A stretch of DNA of 64,000 nucleotides from NCBI RefSeq assembly GCF_001477625.1, contig NZ_CP013692.1, forward strand, positions 2,232,001 through 2,296,000, written 5' to 3'. The notes beneath the pieces were generated by a model. The model made no database searches and was not told where the DNA came from. It was given only the letters and a program-made list of their open reading frames with translations. This DNA is from Paucibacter sp. KCTC 42545 (GTDB taxonomy: Bacteria; Pseudomonadota; Gammaproteobacteria; Burkholderiales; Burkholderiaceae_C). A program made the position numbers and the translations under genes. Shown one piece after another: positions 55,160 through 63,949 of the stretch; the stretch's first letter is position 1; each line of letters begins with the position of its first letter.

Positions 55160-55576
55160 TCAAAATTTGAGATGGTCGGGGCCGAAACTGTGCGGCAGCA
55201 GTTCGTCCAGAGTCCATTGCTGGCGGATGCCGCCGGGGTCGGCCGCGAGGATGAGCAACTCCGGCATCGCGAACTCGCGCAGCTTTTGCCGGCAGCCACC
55301 GCAGGGTGTGATCACGTTTGGCCCGGGGCCACTGACCAAGACCGCTTTGGCCTCGCGGCCACCGGCCATCACCATCGCACCGAGTGCCGTGGCTTCGGCG
55401 CACCAGCCCTGCGGGTAGGCGGCGTTTTCAATATTCGCGCCCACATGGATGCGGCCTTGCTCGTCCAGAATCGCCGCCCCCACTTGGTAGCGCGAATAGG
55501 GCGAATGCGAATGCGCGCGTGCGGCCAGGGAGGCAGCCAGCAGGCGCTCTTTCAATTCGGGCGTGAGTTCAAACAT
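55160..55576 (-). CDS. cdd: Cytidine deaminase
   Basis: Zinc enzyme converting (deoxy)cytidine to (deoxy)uridine, 138 aa, tetrameric short form. Zinc and catalytic motifs: GANIENAAYPQGWCAEATAL (Cys and Glu) and ITPCGGCRQKLREF (two Cys). I use ATG 55576, spaced suitably behind AAGGAGCG; an in-frame TTG at 55582 overlaps the permease stop and is an alternative. Confidence 0.95.
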   Translation of the reverse strand: MFELTPELKERLLAASLAARAHSHSPYSRYQVGAAILDEQGRIHVGANIENAAYPQGWCAEATALGAMVMAGGREAKAVLVSGPGPNVITPCGGCRQKLREFAMPELLILAADPGGIRQQWTLDELLPHSFGPDHLKF

Positions 55577-55578
55577 GC

Positions 55579-56559
55579 TCAACGCTCCTTCACATACGGT
55601 GTGCCCAGGGCCTTGGGCGCCAGGGCCTGGCCGATGAAGCCGGCCAGCAAAATGACCGTCAACAAATAGGGCAGCGCTTGAATCAGCTGCACCGGCACCT
55701 CACCCACGCCGGGGATGGCAACGCCCTGCATGCGGATCGCCAAGGCGTCCAGAAAGCCAAACAGCAGGCAGGCGAACAGCGTGGGCACCGGCTTCCACTT
55801 GCCGAAAATCAGCGCCGCCAGGGCGATGAAGCCACGCCCGGCCGTCATATTGGGCGAGAAGGAAGCATTCTGTGCCAGCGTCAGATAGCTGCCCGCCAGG
55901 CCGCACAAAACGCCGTTGATCAGCAGCGCGGCATAACGCAGTTTGGCGACTGACACCCCGGCCGCATCAACCATGGCGGGGTTCTCACCCACGGCGCGCA
56001 AGCGCAGGCCAGGCCGCGTGCGTTCCATGAAAAACCACACGCCCGCCACCAGGGCAAAAGCCAGATAGACCAGCACGTTATGGCTCAGCAAGCCGTGGCC
56101 GACGATGGCACCCAACCAGTTGCCCAGATCGGCTTGCGCGCCGCTGGGCTCGCTCCAGGCCGGCACCAGGCCGGTCAAGCGCACGCTGGGGTCGATGGGT
56201 GGGGTCTGGCCGCCCTGGGCGAACCAGGCAATGCCCAGCACGGCGGTCAAGCCTGCCGCCACCATATTCAGGGCCACGCCCGACACCACTTGGTCGCCGC
56301 GATGGCTGACACAGGCAAAGCCGTGAATCATGGACATGAAACTCGCCACGGCGATGGCGGCCAACAGCGCCAGCCCCGTCGAATGCGTCACCGTGCCCAC
56401 GGCCGCAGCGGCAAAGGCGGCGAACAGCATCTTGCCCTCCAGGCCGATGTCCACCACGCCGGAGCGTTCACAGATCAAACCGGCCAAGGCGCACAGCAGC
56501 AGCGGCACCGACAGCCGCAAGGTCGAGGCCAGCAGCGAGCCCAGCATCAACTCATCCAT
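55579..56559 (-). CDS. ABC transporter permease, nucleoside (NupC/BmpC type)
   Basis: Second inner-membrane subunit of a BMP-type nucleoside importer, 326 aa with eight to ten helices. Family features: LICERSGVVDIGLEGKMLFAA, HRGDQVVSGVALNMVAAGLT, LRAVGENPAMVDAAGVSVAKLRY and GFIALAALIFGKWKP. ATG 56559 overlaps the stop of the first permease. Confidence 0.92.
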   Translation of the reverse strand: MDELMLGSLLASTLRLSVPLLLCALAGLICERSGVVDIGLEGKMLFAAFAAAAVGTVTHSTGLALLAAIAVASFMSMIHGFACVSHRGDQVVSGVALNMVAAGLTAVLGIAWFAQGGQTPPIDPSVRLTGLVPAWSEPSGAQADLGNWLGAIVGHGLLSHNVLVYLAFALVAGVWFFMERTRPGLRLRAVGENPAMVDAAGVSVAKLRYAALLINGVLCGLAGSYLTLAQNASFSPNMTAGRGFIALAALIFGKWKPVPTLFACLLFGFLDALAIRMQGVAIPGVGEVPVQLIQALPYLLTVILLAGFIGQALAPKALGTPYVKER

Positions 56560-57676
56560 GAGCCGGCTCCTTCTCTTTCTTCTCGAACGCGGCCAGCACG
56601 CGGCCAAACAGCGGCACGCTCACGGTGGCCATGGCGCCGGCGAACAGCACGATCAGGCCTTGGGCCGTCACCACCATATCGCGGCTGAAACCGGGAATCT
56701 CGAAGCTCAACTCCACCCCGCCTTGATAAAGCATGCCAAACAGCAAAGAGGCCAGCACGATGCCCACCGGATGGTTGCGCCCCATCAGCGCCACCGCGAT
56801 GCCGGTGAAACCGGCGCCGGCCACAAAGTCCAGCGTCAGCTTGCCCTGCACGCCGGAGATTTCATTCACCGCCACCAGGCCGGCCAAAGCGCCCGACAAG
56901 CCCATGGCCAACAGCACCTGGCGCTTGGGCGCAATGCCGGCGTAATGCGCGGCGCGCGGCGAGGAACCGACGGCGCGCAAGGCATAGCCCGGGCCGCTCT
57001 TCCACAAAAACCATTGCACGAACACGCAGGCCAGCAGCGCCAGCAACAAGCTCAGATTCAGCGGCGAGGATGGCAACTCCCAACCCACCATTTCAGCCAA
57101 GCTGTGCAAGCTGGGCATGCGCGCGCTGTCGGCAAAAGCCTGGCTTTCCACCGCCATGCTGTCGCCCGGCCGCAGCCAGTTGACCAGCAAATAGACATTC
57201 AGGCTGCTGGCCAGAAAGTTGAACATGATGGTGGTGATGACGATGTGGCTGCCGCGCCAGGCCTGCAAATAGCCCGGCACCGCCGCCCAAGCCATGCCGA
57301 ACAGCGCAGCCGCCAGCACCAGCAGTGGCAACAGCACAAGCGCCGGCAAATGCGGCCCCAGCAGCAAGGCCAGCAGCGCCAGGCCCAGGCCACCGAAAGT
57401 GGCTTGGCCTTCACCACCGATATTGAACAAGCCGGCGTGAAAAGCCACCGCCACGGCCAGGCCGGTGAAGATGAAGGTGGTGGTGTAGTAAAGCGTGTAG
57501 CCGATGCCGCGGGCACTGCCCAGGGCTCCGTTGAGCAAGACACCGAGTGCTTGCGCAGGGCTTTGGCCGATCAGCAGCAGCACCAGGCCGGCGACGCCCA
57601 AGGCCACGGCCAAATTCCACAGCGGCAGCAGACCGACATCGATCCAGCGCGGCAAAGGTTTGAGGGACTGGCTCAC
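56552..57676 (-). CDS. ABC transporter permease, nucleoside (NupB/BmpB type)
   Basis: First inner-membrane subunit of the same importer, 374 aa. It contains FHAGLFNIGGEGQATFGGLG, RGSHIVITTIMFNFLASSLN, LRAVGSSPRAAHYAGIAPKRQ and GFTGIAVALMGRNHPVG, typical of the permeases paired with BMP-family binding proteins. It overlaps the ATPase gene by four bases on one side and the second permease by eight on the other. Confidence 0.92.
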   Translation of the reverse strand: MSQSLKPLPRWIDVGLLPLWNLAVALGVAGLVLLLIGQSPAQALGVLLNGALGSARGIGYTLYYTTTFIFTGLAVAVAFHAGLFNIGGEGQATFGGLGLALLALLLGPHLPALVLLPLLVLAAALFGMAWAAVPGYLQAWRGSHIVITTIMFNFLASSLNVYLLVNWLRPGDSMAVESQAFADSARMPSLHSLAEMVGWELPSSPLNLSLLLALLACVFVQWFLWKSGPGYALRAVGSSPRAAHYAGIAPKRQVLLAMGLSGALAGLVAVNEISGVQGKLTLDFVAGAGFTGIAVALMGRNHPVGIVLASLLFGMLYQGGVELSFEIPGFSRDMVVTAQGLIVLFAGAMATVSVPLFGRVLAAFEKKEKEPAHG

Positions 57677-59268
57677 GCGGCCACCTCCTGATGTTGTGCC
57701 GCCATCAACAAGCCCAATCGTTTTTCATCACAGTCTTCAATCGCCAACTCACCGGTGATGCGACCACTGTTCATCACCAGCACCCGATCCGCCAGGGCCA
57801 GGATTTCGTCCAACTCGCTGCTGACCAGCAGCACCGCGCAGCCCGCGTCACGCAGAGCACGCAGCTGCTTGTGGATGAACTCGATGGCGCCGATATCGAC
57901 CCCGCGGGTGGGCTGGCCCACCAGCAAAACCGTGGGCGCCTGGCCGATTTCACGCGCCAGCACCAGCTTTTGCTGATTGCCGCCGGAGAACTTGGAGGAA
58001 CCCAGATTGACATCGCGCGGCCGTACATCAAAGCGCTCTTGCATGGCTTGCGTTGCAGCGCGCATGGCACCGTGATTCAAGCCCAAGCCTTGCTGATATT
58101 CGGGGCGATGCTGATAACCCAGCGCCGCCGTTTCCCAGGCCGGGAAGCTCAGCACCATGGCGCAGGCCAGGCGGTCTTCCGGCACATGGGCGAGCTTGAG
58201 CTCGCGTGCCAGGCCGGGCGTGAGCCAATCACCGCTGGCCGCGTCAAAGGCCCGCTCGCCGACTTGCATGCGGCCGCCTTGCGGCGACAGCATGCCGGAC
58301 AGCACTTCCAGCAACTCACTCTGGCCATTGCCCGAAACGCCAGCCACGCCGACGATTTCACCCGCATGCAGGCTGAGGCTGACCTCGCTGAGCGCATGCA
58401 CGCCATTGGCGGCCCGCACGCTCAAGCCTTGCGCTTGCAGGCGCAGGGCCTCGCCACTGGGCTTGAGGCCGGCCACCCGGCCCAAATTGACCTTGCGCCC
58501 GACCATGGCCTCGGCCAGATCGGCCTCGGAGGTGTCGGCGATGGCGCGGGTTTGAATCACCTGGCCGGCGCGCATCACGGTGACCGTGTCACACAAGGCC
58601 ATCACTTCCTTGAGCTTGTGGGTGATCAAGATGATGGTGGTGCCGCTCTTGTCCCGCAGACGGCGCAGGGTTTCAAACAGCTGCGTCGTTTCTTGCGGGG
58701 TCAGCACCGCGGTGGGCTCGTCCAGGATCAAGACCTTGGCGCCACGGTACAGGGCTTTCAAAATCTCGAGGCGCTGCAACTCGCCCACCGGCAAGTCGCC
58801 CACCAGGGCGTCCAGATGCACATGCAGGCCGGTCTCGGCCATCAAGGCTTCCAAGCGCTGGCGCACGCTGCGTTTACCGCGCTGCAGGAAGAAGCCGGGC
58901 TCGGCGCCCAGCATGATGTTGTCCAGGCAAGTCAGCGTGTCCACCAGCATGAAATGCTGATGCACCATCCCTAAGCCCAGCTCAATCGCCTGATGCGAGT
59001 TAGCGATCTGCACTGCCCGGCCGTTGACCTCGATATGACCCGAATCGGCCTGGTAGTAGCCGTACAGAATCGCCATCAAGGTGCTTTTGCCGGCGCCGTT
59101 CTCGCCCACCAGGCCATGCACGCTGGCCGGGGCAATCTCCAAGCTGACGGCTCGATTGGCCTGCACCGCGCCAAAGCGTTTGCTGATTTGATGCAAACGC
59201 ACGGCGGCCGCTGCAGGCACGGCGGGCATCGCAGCCCCAGGGGCCACGCCCCGCTCCAAGGAAGTCAT
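57673..59268 (-). CDS. ABC transporter ATP-binding protein, nucleoside importer
   Basis: Double ATPase of the importer, 531 aa. The first domain is complete: Walker A GENGAGKST, VGELQRLEILKALYRG, LILDEPTA. The second has a degenerate Walker A (GVSGNGQSELL) but keeps the signature FSGGNQQKLVLAREI, as is normal for this sugar/nucleoside class, in which only one site is fully active. Its start overlaps the stop of the binding-protein gene by one base. Confidence 0.94.
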   Translation of the reverse strand: MTSLERGVAPGAAMPAVPAAAAVRLHQISKRFGAVQANRAVSLEIAPASVHGLVGENGAGKSTLMAILYGYYQADSGHIEVNGRAVQIANSHQAIELGLGMVHQHFMLVDTLTCLDNIMLGAEPGFFLQRGKRSVRQRLEALMAETGLHVHLDALVGDLPVGELQRLEILKALYRGAKVLILDEPTAVLTPQETTQLFETLRRLRDKSGTTIILITHKLKEVMALCDTVTVMRAGQVIQTRAIADTSEADLAEAMVGRKVNLGRVAGLKPSGEALRLQAQGLSVRAANGVHALSEVSLSLHAGEIVGVAGVSGNGQSELLEVLSGMLSPQGGRMQVGERAFDAASGDWLTPGLARELKLAHVPEDRLACAMVLSFPAWETAALGYQHRPEYQQGLGLNHGAMRAATQAMQERFDVRPRDVNLGSSKFSGGNQQKLVLAREIGQAPTVLLVGQPTRGVDIGAIEFIHKQLRALRDAGCAVLLVSSELDEILALADRVLVMNSGRITGELAIEDCDEKRLGLLMAAQHQEVAA

Positions 59269-60263
59269 CAGTATTTGCAGCCGCCGGTGGCCATGAAGTC
59301 CACGACCTTGATCTTGCCGGAAATGATGTCGGCCTTGATGGCCTCAACCCGGGTCTTCAGCGCGGGGGTGATCAGCTTGGCGTTGTGCTCGTCCAGGGCG
59401 TAGTCCACGCCGCCTTCTTTGAGGCCCAGATCGCTGACGCCGGGCTGCCAGCCCTTGAGCACGTTGTAAACCGCAACATCCACCCGCTTGACCATGGAGG
59501 TCAGCATGGTGCCGGGCTGCAGATGGTTCTGATTGCTATCCACGCCGATGGCCAGCTTGCCGGCATCTTTGGCGGCTTGATAAACACCAGTGCCAGTGCC
59601 GCCAGCCGCGGCGAACACCACGTCCGAGCCCTTGGCGAACTGGGCCTTGGCCAATTCACCGCCCCGCGTGGGGTCATTCCAGGCGGTAGAGGTGGTGCCG
59701 GTCATATTGGAAAACACCTCGGCCTTGGGATTGGTGGCCTTGGCGCCCTGCTCGTAGCCGCACTGGAATTTGCGGATCAGCGGGATGTCCATGCCGCCGA
59801 CAAAGCCGACCTTGCCGGTCTTGCTGGCCAGCACGGCCATGGCGCCGACCAGATAGCTGCCTTCATGCTCCTTGAAGAGCAGGGACTGCACATTGGGGCG
59901 ATTGACCCGCGCATCGATGATGGCGAACTGGGTCTTGGGGAAATCTTTGGCCACTTGCTCCAAGGCCGAGGCTTGCGCAAAGCCAACGCTGATGATGGGG
60001 CTGGCACCGCGCTCGGCCATGCGGCGGATGGCCTGGGCACGCTGGGTGTCGTTGCTGATCTCGAATTCGAGATATGTCTTGCCGGTTTCCTTCTTCCAGC
60101 GCTCGATGCCCCGGTAGGCCGACTCGTTGAAACTCTTGTCGAACTTGCCGCCCATATCAAAGATGACGGCGGGTTGGGTCTGGGCTTGGGCCTGGCAGAG
60201 GCCGGCCGCAGCCATCAGCGTGAGAGTCACAGCGGCGCGAAAAAGCGGATGGGGTGCAATCAT
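59268..60263 (-). CDS. BMP-family nucleoside-binding protein
   Basis: Periplasmic substrate-binding protein of the importer, 331 aa. Sec signal (FRAAVTLTLMAAAGLCQAQAQ; no proper lipobox), then PAVIFDMGGKFDKSFNESAYRGI, IISVGFAQASALEQVAKDFP, KTGKVGFVGGMDIPLIRKFQ and VVFAAAGGTGTGVYQAAKDAG, all typical of the Bmp/PnrA (Med) family that binds purine and pyrimidine nucleosides. ATG 60263 is chosen; an upstream ATG adds 13 residues ahead of the signal. It heads a seven-gene operon ending in deoC, with a PurR-like operator about 140 bases upstream. Confidence 0.93.
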   Translation of the reverse strand: MIAPHPLFRAAVTLTLMAAAGLCQAQAQTQPAVIFDMGGKFDKSFNESAYRGIERWKKETGKTYLEFEISNDTQRAQAIRRMAERGASPIISVGFAQASALEQVAKDFPKTQFAIIDARVNRPNVQSLLFKEHEGSYLVGAMAVLASKTGKVGFVGGMDIPLIRKFQCGYEQGAKATNPKAEVFSNMTGTTSTAWNDPTRGGELAKAQFAKGSDVVFAAAGGTGTGVYQAAKDAGKLAIGVDSNQNHLQPGTMLTSMVKRVDVAVYNVLKGWQPGVSDLGLKEGGVDYALDEHNAKLITPALKTRVEAIKADIISGKIKVVDFMATGGCKY

Positions 60264-60397
60264 GGCGGTGGCAAGAGCTGGCTGAGATGAAGTAAAGGGC
60301 AAGAAGCGTGGTTGTCAGGCAGGCAAAAACACCAGCCTCACTTTCACGCGCGGCACATTGTAAGAAGCGCCAGTGTATCGACAGCGGAGTAGAAACA

Positions 60398-60413
60398 CTA
60401 AAACGTTTGCGCC
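60398..60413 (-). promoter_or_regulatory. LacI-family (PurR/CytR-like) operator
   Basis: On the minus strand the site reads GGCGCAAACGTTTTAG, matching the PurR consensus ACGCAAACGTTTTCGT at most positions, including the central AAACGTTT palindrome. It lies about 140 bases upstream of the binding-protein ATG and just upstream of a TACAAT -10-like hexamer. A nucleoside- or purine-responsive LacI-type repressor is the natural candidate; its gene is not in the window. Confidence 0.65.
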
Positions 60414-60573
60414 CGCATCAACAAAGGCTTCTCGCGGATCGCTTGCAGGCCGAATTTGGGCTCAGAAATGACCAATTTTTGAGCACATCAGCCCGCGACG
60501 GCTGGCAAACAAGCCCGTGCCATAAGGCCTTTGGGCTTGAGTAGGATCAAAACGCCATTCGCCCGCGACGGCC

Positions 60574-60592
60574 TACAATAAGAATCATTCGC
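60574..60592 (+). promoter_or_regulatory. Fur box upstream of feoAB
   Basis: TACAATAAGAATCATTCGC agrees with the 19-base Fur consensus GATAATGATAATCATTATC at 13 positions. It is about 60 bases ahead of feoA, so iron repression of ferrous-iron uptake is expected. Confidence 0.7.
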
Positions 60593-60654
60593 GATTCGAT
60601 TCATTTTCGCACTACTCACGCTGTTGCGCAGGCACCGCACAGCCAGGATGCCCC

Positions 60655-60942
60655 ATGACTCAAGCACCGCCCGCCAACCTCGCGCTAGCTTCCATTGGTG
60701 AGCCTTTGCTGGTCCAGCATGTCAGCGCCCCCACCCACGCGCCGGAATGGGCGCAATGGTTGGAGGAGATCGGTTTTTTGCCGGGTGAGGCAGTTCGGGT
60801 GATGGCACGCGGCTTGCCCGGTTCCGATCCGCTGGTGGTGCGCATAGGCACCTCAACCTTCGCCTTGCGCCGGGCCGAGGCCGAATGCGTGCTGGTCAGC
60901 CGCCCCATGAATTCCGCCAAGATCGCCGCTCATGTCCGTTGA
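60655..60942 (+). CDS. feoA: Ferrous iron transport protein A
   Basis: Small cytoplasmic SH3-like partner of FeoB, 95 aa. The typical EWAQWLEEIGFLPGEAVRVMARGLPGSDPLVVRIGTSTFALRRAEA fold segments include the conserved LxxxGFxPG turn and the RxxEA element at the end. The N-terminal 25 residues are longer than usual. The stop overlaps feoB by 11 bases, so translation is coupled. Confidence 0.93.
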   Translation: MTQAPPANLALASIGEPLLVQHVSAPTHAPEWAQWLEEIGFLPGEAVRVMARGLPGSDPLVVRIGTSTFALRRAEAECVLVSRPMNSAKIAAHVR

Positions 60943-62809
60943 ATCCGTCATCCACGTCCATCGCGGCGGCCCCTTGCTGGCCCTGGTGGGCAATCCGAAT
61001 TGCGGCAAAACCGCCCTCTTCAACCGCCTGACCGGCAGCCACCAAAAGGTCGCCAATTACGCCGGCGTGACGGTGGAGCGCAAAGAAGGCCGCCTGCTCA
61101 GCGCCGCCGGCCGCGCCCTGCGCCTGCTGGACCTGCCGGGCACCTACAGCTTGCACGCGCGCTCACCCGATGAGCGCGTCACCTGCGATGTGCTGAGCGG
61201 CCGCGCCCAAGGCGAAAAGCGCCCCGATCTGGTCATCTGTGTGCTCGACGCCACGAACCTGCGCCGCAATCTGCGCCTGCTGCTGGCCGTCAAACGCCTG
61301 GGCCTGCCCTGTGTGGCGGCCTTGAATATGAGCGACCTGGCCGCCAAGCGCGGCTTGCACATCGATGCCAAGGCGCTGTCACAAGCCCTGGGCGTGCCGG
61401 TGATCAGCACCGTGGCCACCCACGGCCAGGGCATTGACGAACTCAAGGCCCTGCTCGATCAAACCCAGGTTTGGCAAGGTCCGCCCCCCGGCGCCCAAGC
61501 TGAGCTCAGCGCCGAAGCCGACCATGCCGTAGTGCGCCAGATCCTGCAGGACCTGGGCCTAGACGTGCAATTGCCCGACCTGCTCAGCGACAAGGCCGAC
61601 CGGGTCTTGCTGCACCCGGTGGCCGGCTTGCTGATTCTGGGCGCAGTGCTTTTCTTGCTGTTCCAGGCGGTTTTCTCCTGGGCCGAGGCGCCCAAGGACT
61701 GGATCGAAGCCGGCATCGCCTGGCTCGGTGCGCAGCTGACCCAAGCCATGCCGGCCGGCTATTTGCAAAGCTTGCTGGTGGACGGCGTGCTGGCCGGCGC
61801 GGGAAGTGTGCTGGCCTTTTTACCGCAGATCCTGATCTTGTTCTTCTTCATCCTGGTGCTCGAAGAGTCGGGCTATCTGCCGCGCGCCGCGTTTTTGCTG
61901 GACCGCTTGATGGGCAGCGTCGGCCTGTCGGGCCGCAGCTTCATTCCGCTGCTGTCGAGCTTTGCCTGCGCCATTCCCGGCATCATGGCCACGCGCAGCA
62001 TCGCCAACCCGCGCGACCGCCTGGTCACCATCATGATCGCGCCGCTGATGACCTGCTCCGCTCGGCTGCCGGTCTATGCCTTGTTGATCGGCGCCTTCAT
62101 TCCGCAACAGCAGATCTGGGGCGGGCTGGAATTGCAGGGCCTGGTGCTGTTCGGTCTCTACCTGGCAGGCATCGTCGGCGCCATGGCGGTGGCCTGGGTG
62201 CTCAAGCAATTCACCAGCCGCGCCCAGGTGCGGCCCTTGATGATGGAGTTGCCCAGCTACCACTGGCCCAGCCCACGCAATGTGCTGATCGGCCTGTGGC
62301 AGCGCGCGCAAATCTTCGTCAAACGGGTCGGCGGCATCATCTTGAGCCTGACCATCATTCTCTGGGCCCTGGCCAGCTTCCCCGCGCCGCCACCGGGCGC
62401 CACCGGCAGTGCCATCGAGTACAGCATCGCCGGCTACCTGGGCCGCGGCTTGGCCGTCTTGTTTGAGCCCCTGGGCTTCAACTGGCAGATCAGCCTGGCC
62501 CTGGTGCCAGGTCTTGCCGCCCGCGAGGTGGTCATCAGCGCGCTGGGCACGGTCTACGCCCTCTCGGCCAGCGGCACCGATGCCGCGCAAGCCCTGGCCC
62601 CGCTGATCGCCAAGAGTTGGTCTTTGCCCACCGCCTTGTCGCTGCTGGCCTGGTTTGTGTTTGCCCCGCAGTGCATGGCCACCTTGGCCGCCACGCGGCG
62701 CGAAACTGGCAGCCTGAAGTGGCCGCTGGTGATGGCAGCCTATCTCTTCGGCCTGGCCTATGCCGCGGCCTTCATCACCTTCCGGCTCAGCAGCATGCTG
62801 CTGGGCTGA
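60932..62809 (+). CDS. feoB: Ferrous iron transport protein B
   Basis: Inner-membrane Fe(II) transporter with an N-terminal G domain, 625 aa. G1 is GNPNCGKTALF (residues 20-30), G3 is LLDLPGTYSL and G4 is NMSD. Gate motifs of the membrane part are visible: VLAFLPQILILFFFILVLEESGYLPRAAF and LLSSFACAIPGIMATRSI. It is shorter than the 773-aa E. coli protein and has no FeoC neighbour, which is normal for many betaproteobacteria. Confidence 0.95.
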   Translation: MSVESVIHVHRGGPLLALVGNPNCGKTALFNRLTGSHQKVANYAGVTVERKEGRLLSAAGRALRLLDLPGTYSLHARSPDERVTCDVLSGRAQGEKRPDLVICVLDATNLRRNLRLLLAVKRLGLPCVAALNMSDLAAKRGLHIDAKALSQALGVPVISTVATHGQGIDELKALLDQTQVWQGPPPGAQAELSAEADHAVVRQILQDLGLDVQLPDLLSDKADRVLLHPVAGLLILGAVLFLLFQAVFSWAEAPKDWIEAGIAWLGAQLTQAMPAGYLQSLLVDGVLAGAGSVLAFLPQILILFFFILVLEESGYLPRAAFLLDRLMGSVGLSGRSFIPLLSSFACAIPGIMATRSIANPRDRLVTIMIAPLMTCSARLPVYALLIGAFIPQQQIWGGLELQGLVLFGLYLAGIVGAMAVAWVLKQFTSRAQVRPLMMELPSYHWPSPRNVLIGLWQRAQIFVKRVGGIILSLTIILWALASFPAPPPGATGSAIEYSIAGYLGRGLAVLFEPLGFNWQISLALVPGLAAREVVISALGTVYALSASGTDAAQALAPLIAKSWSLPTALSLLAWFVFAPQCMATLAATRRETGSLKWPLVMAAYLFGLAYAAAFITFRLSSMLLG

Positions 62810-62930
62810 CACTCGCCGTTTAACGATCGCGTTGAGGCGGGACCGACAGGCCTTGCCTCAATCGAGGGGGTTGGCGTCGCTGGTGGTGGTATGTCCAGCC
62901 GACCCTCTGCACGCAGTTGCGGCAACTCCA

Positions 62931-63260
62931 CTAGGTCACCAAGGCCACGGTCACTATCGCGCACATGTCCTCCAGAGCCTTGACGTCATGAAGCGCACAG
63001 CCCCGTAGGTATAAAAGCTGTCCGCTGCGAAGGATGTGTTCAGCGCCTTCGGCTGTGACCGACATCGCGCCGGCTACACAGTGAATCGTGATCTCTCCCG
63101 GTACCTTGTGCGGCGGCAGCGACTTGCCTGCCTGAAGCACCAAGCGCATCACCTCAAGGTCTTGGGACTTGAACAATGCCACGGTCTTTGCATCGCAAAG
63201 GTTCGCTCCCGGCGGCAAGACGTCGACCACCTGTCCGGGGAGTGCATGTGGAATGGCCAT
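62931..63260 (-). CDS. Cupin-domain protein
   Basis: Small single-domain cupin, 109 aa. The segment VMRLVLQAGKSLPPHKVPGEITIHCVAGAMSV carries a reduced version of the first cupin motif (G-x5-H-x-H-like with PPHKVPGEI), followed by GQLLYLRGCALHDVKALED as the second motif (one His). No signal peptide. The function is unknown; such stand-alone cupins often bind a metal and act in redox or stress responses. ATG 63260 is chosen over one six bases upstream. Confidence 0.7.
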   Translation of the reverse strand: MAIPHALPGQVVDVLPPGANLCDAKTVALFKSQDLEVMRLVLQAGKSLPPHKVPGEITIHCVAGAMSVTAEGAEHILRSGQLLYLRGCALHDVKALEDMCAIVTVALVT

Positions 63261-63423
63261 GAACACGAGTATGCGCTCAGCCTCAAACTACGACGCCTAA
63301 CTAGGTGTTTACGTTGATGCCAGAGGCCTCAAGCAAGGGCTTGAGCGGGGCAAAGCTGTCCATACAATGCCCAGCTGAATCTTGACCCGATCAAGCCATC
63401 CTGTGTTTCTTGGAAAGACCACC

Positions 63424-63846
63424 ATGCAAGTTTCCCGACTGCTCGCCGCCCTGTTGTTGACGAGCGCCACCCAGGCTTTTGCTGCTGACCCGAGCTATCT
63501 GCTGGTCGATCACTCCAACGCGTCGCTGATGGACAAGACTACGGCCCAAGAAGTCTGGGCCAGCAAGGGCCCGGCCAAGTTCTACAAGTTCTACCCGGTC
63601 AAGAAGTGGGGCTTTGCCACGGACGTGGAAGGTGGCTTCGATGCTGACAAAAACTGCATCATCACCGCCCGCACCACCATGCTGCCACGCGGCGTGAAGG
63701 TGGACACCTTGGTCTTGCGGCCCGCCAAGTCGGCCACCACTTTTGGTGTGCAAGCCAACGCCACAGTCGAGCAATGCAAGGCCCTGGCCAAAGCCAAGCT
63801 GAGCGACAGCATGGACGCCGTGCGCACCGCCCTGCTGCACGACTGA
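63424..63846 (+). CDS. Secreted protein of unknown function
   Basis: Exported protein, 140 aa, that I do not recognise. Clear signal peptide (LLAALLLTSATQAFAA), then a compact domain: SYLLVDHSNASLMDKTTAQEVW, KFYKFYPVKKWGFATDVEGGFDADKNCIITARTTMLPRG. The two Cys in the mature part (KNCIIT and EQCKAL) could form a disulfide in the periplasm. ATG 63424 starts the signal peptide; the in-frame codon upstream at 63382 does not. Confidence 0.7.
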   Translation: MQVSRLLAALLLTSATQAFAADPSYLLVDHSNASLMDKTTAQEVWASKGPAKFYKFYPVKKWGFATDVEGGFDADKNCIITARTTMLPRGVKVDTLVLRPAKSATTFGVQANATVEQCKALAKAKLSDSMDAVRTALLHD

Positions 63847-63949
63847 AGCGCGTCATGAACGCCGCGCCGAGCTCGCAAGCCTTGAATGGCTTGCTTTTCG
63901 GCGCCATTTAATCAAGCCGGCGATTCACCCGCCGCCCTAGACTCAGCGC

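Larger units (their letters stand above)
60264..60654. other. Divergent control region, nucleoside operon / feoAB
   Basis: The 391 bases contain a LacI-family operator (60398-60413) and a minus-strand TACAAT -10 candidate (60357-60362) for the nucleoside operon, and a Fur box (60574-60592) for feoAB. A 78-codon frame at 60308-60544 has no protein features. Confidence 0.6.

Noticed and set aside
57673..59268. Degenerate Walker A in the second ATPase domain considered as a damaged gene
   Set aside because: This asymmetry is usual in the sugar/nucleoside class of double ATPases; the signature and the rest of the domain are intact.
60308..60544. 78-codon frame upstream of feoA
   Set aside because: No ribosome-binding site, no signal or domain, and it overlaps the operator and promoter of the nucleoside operon.
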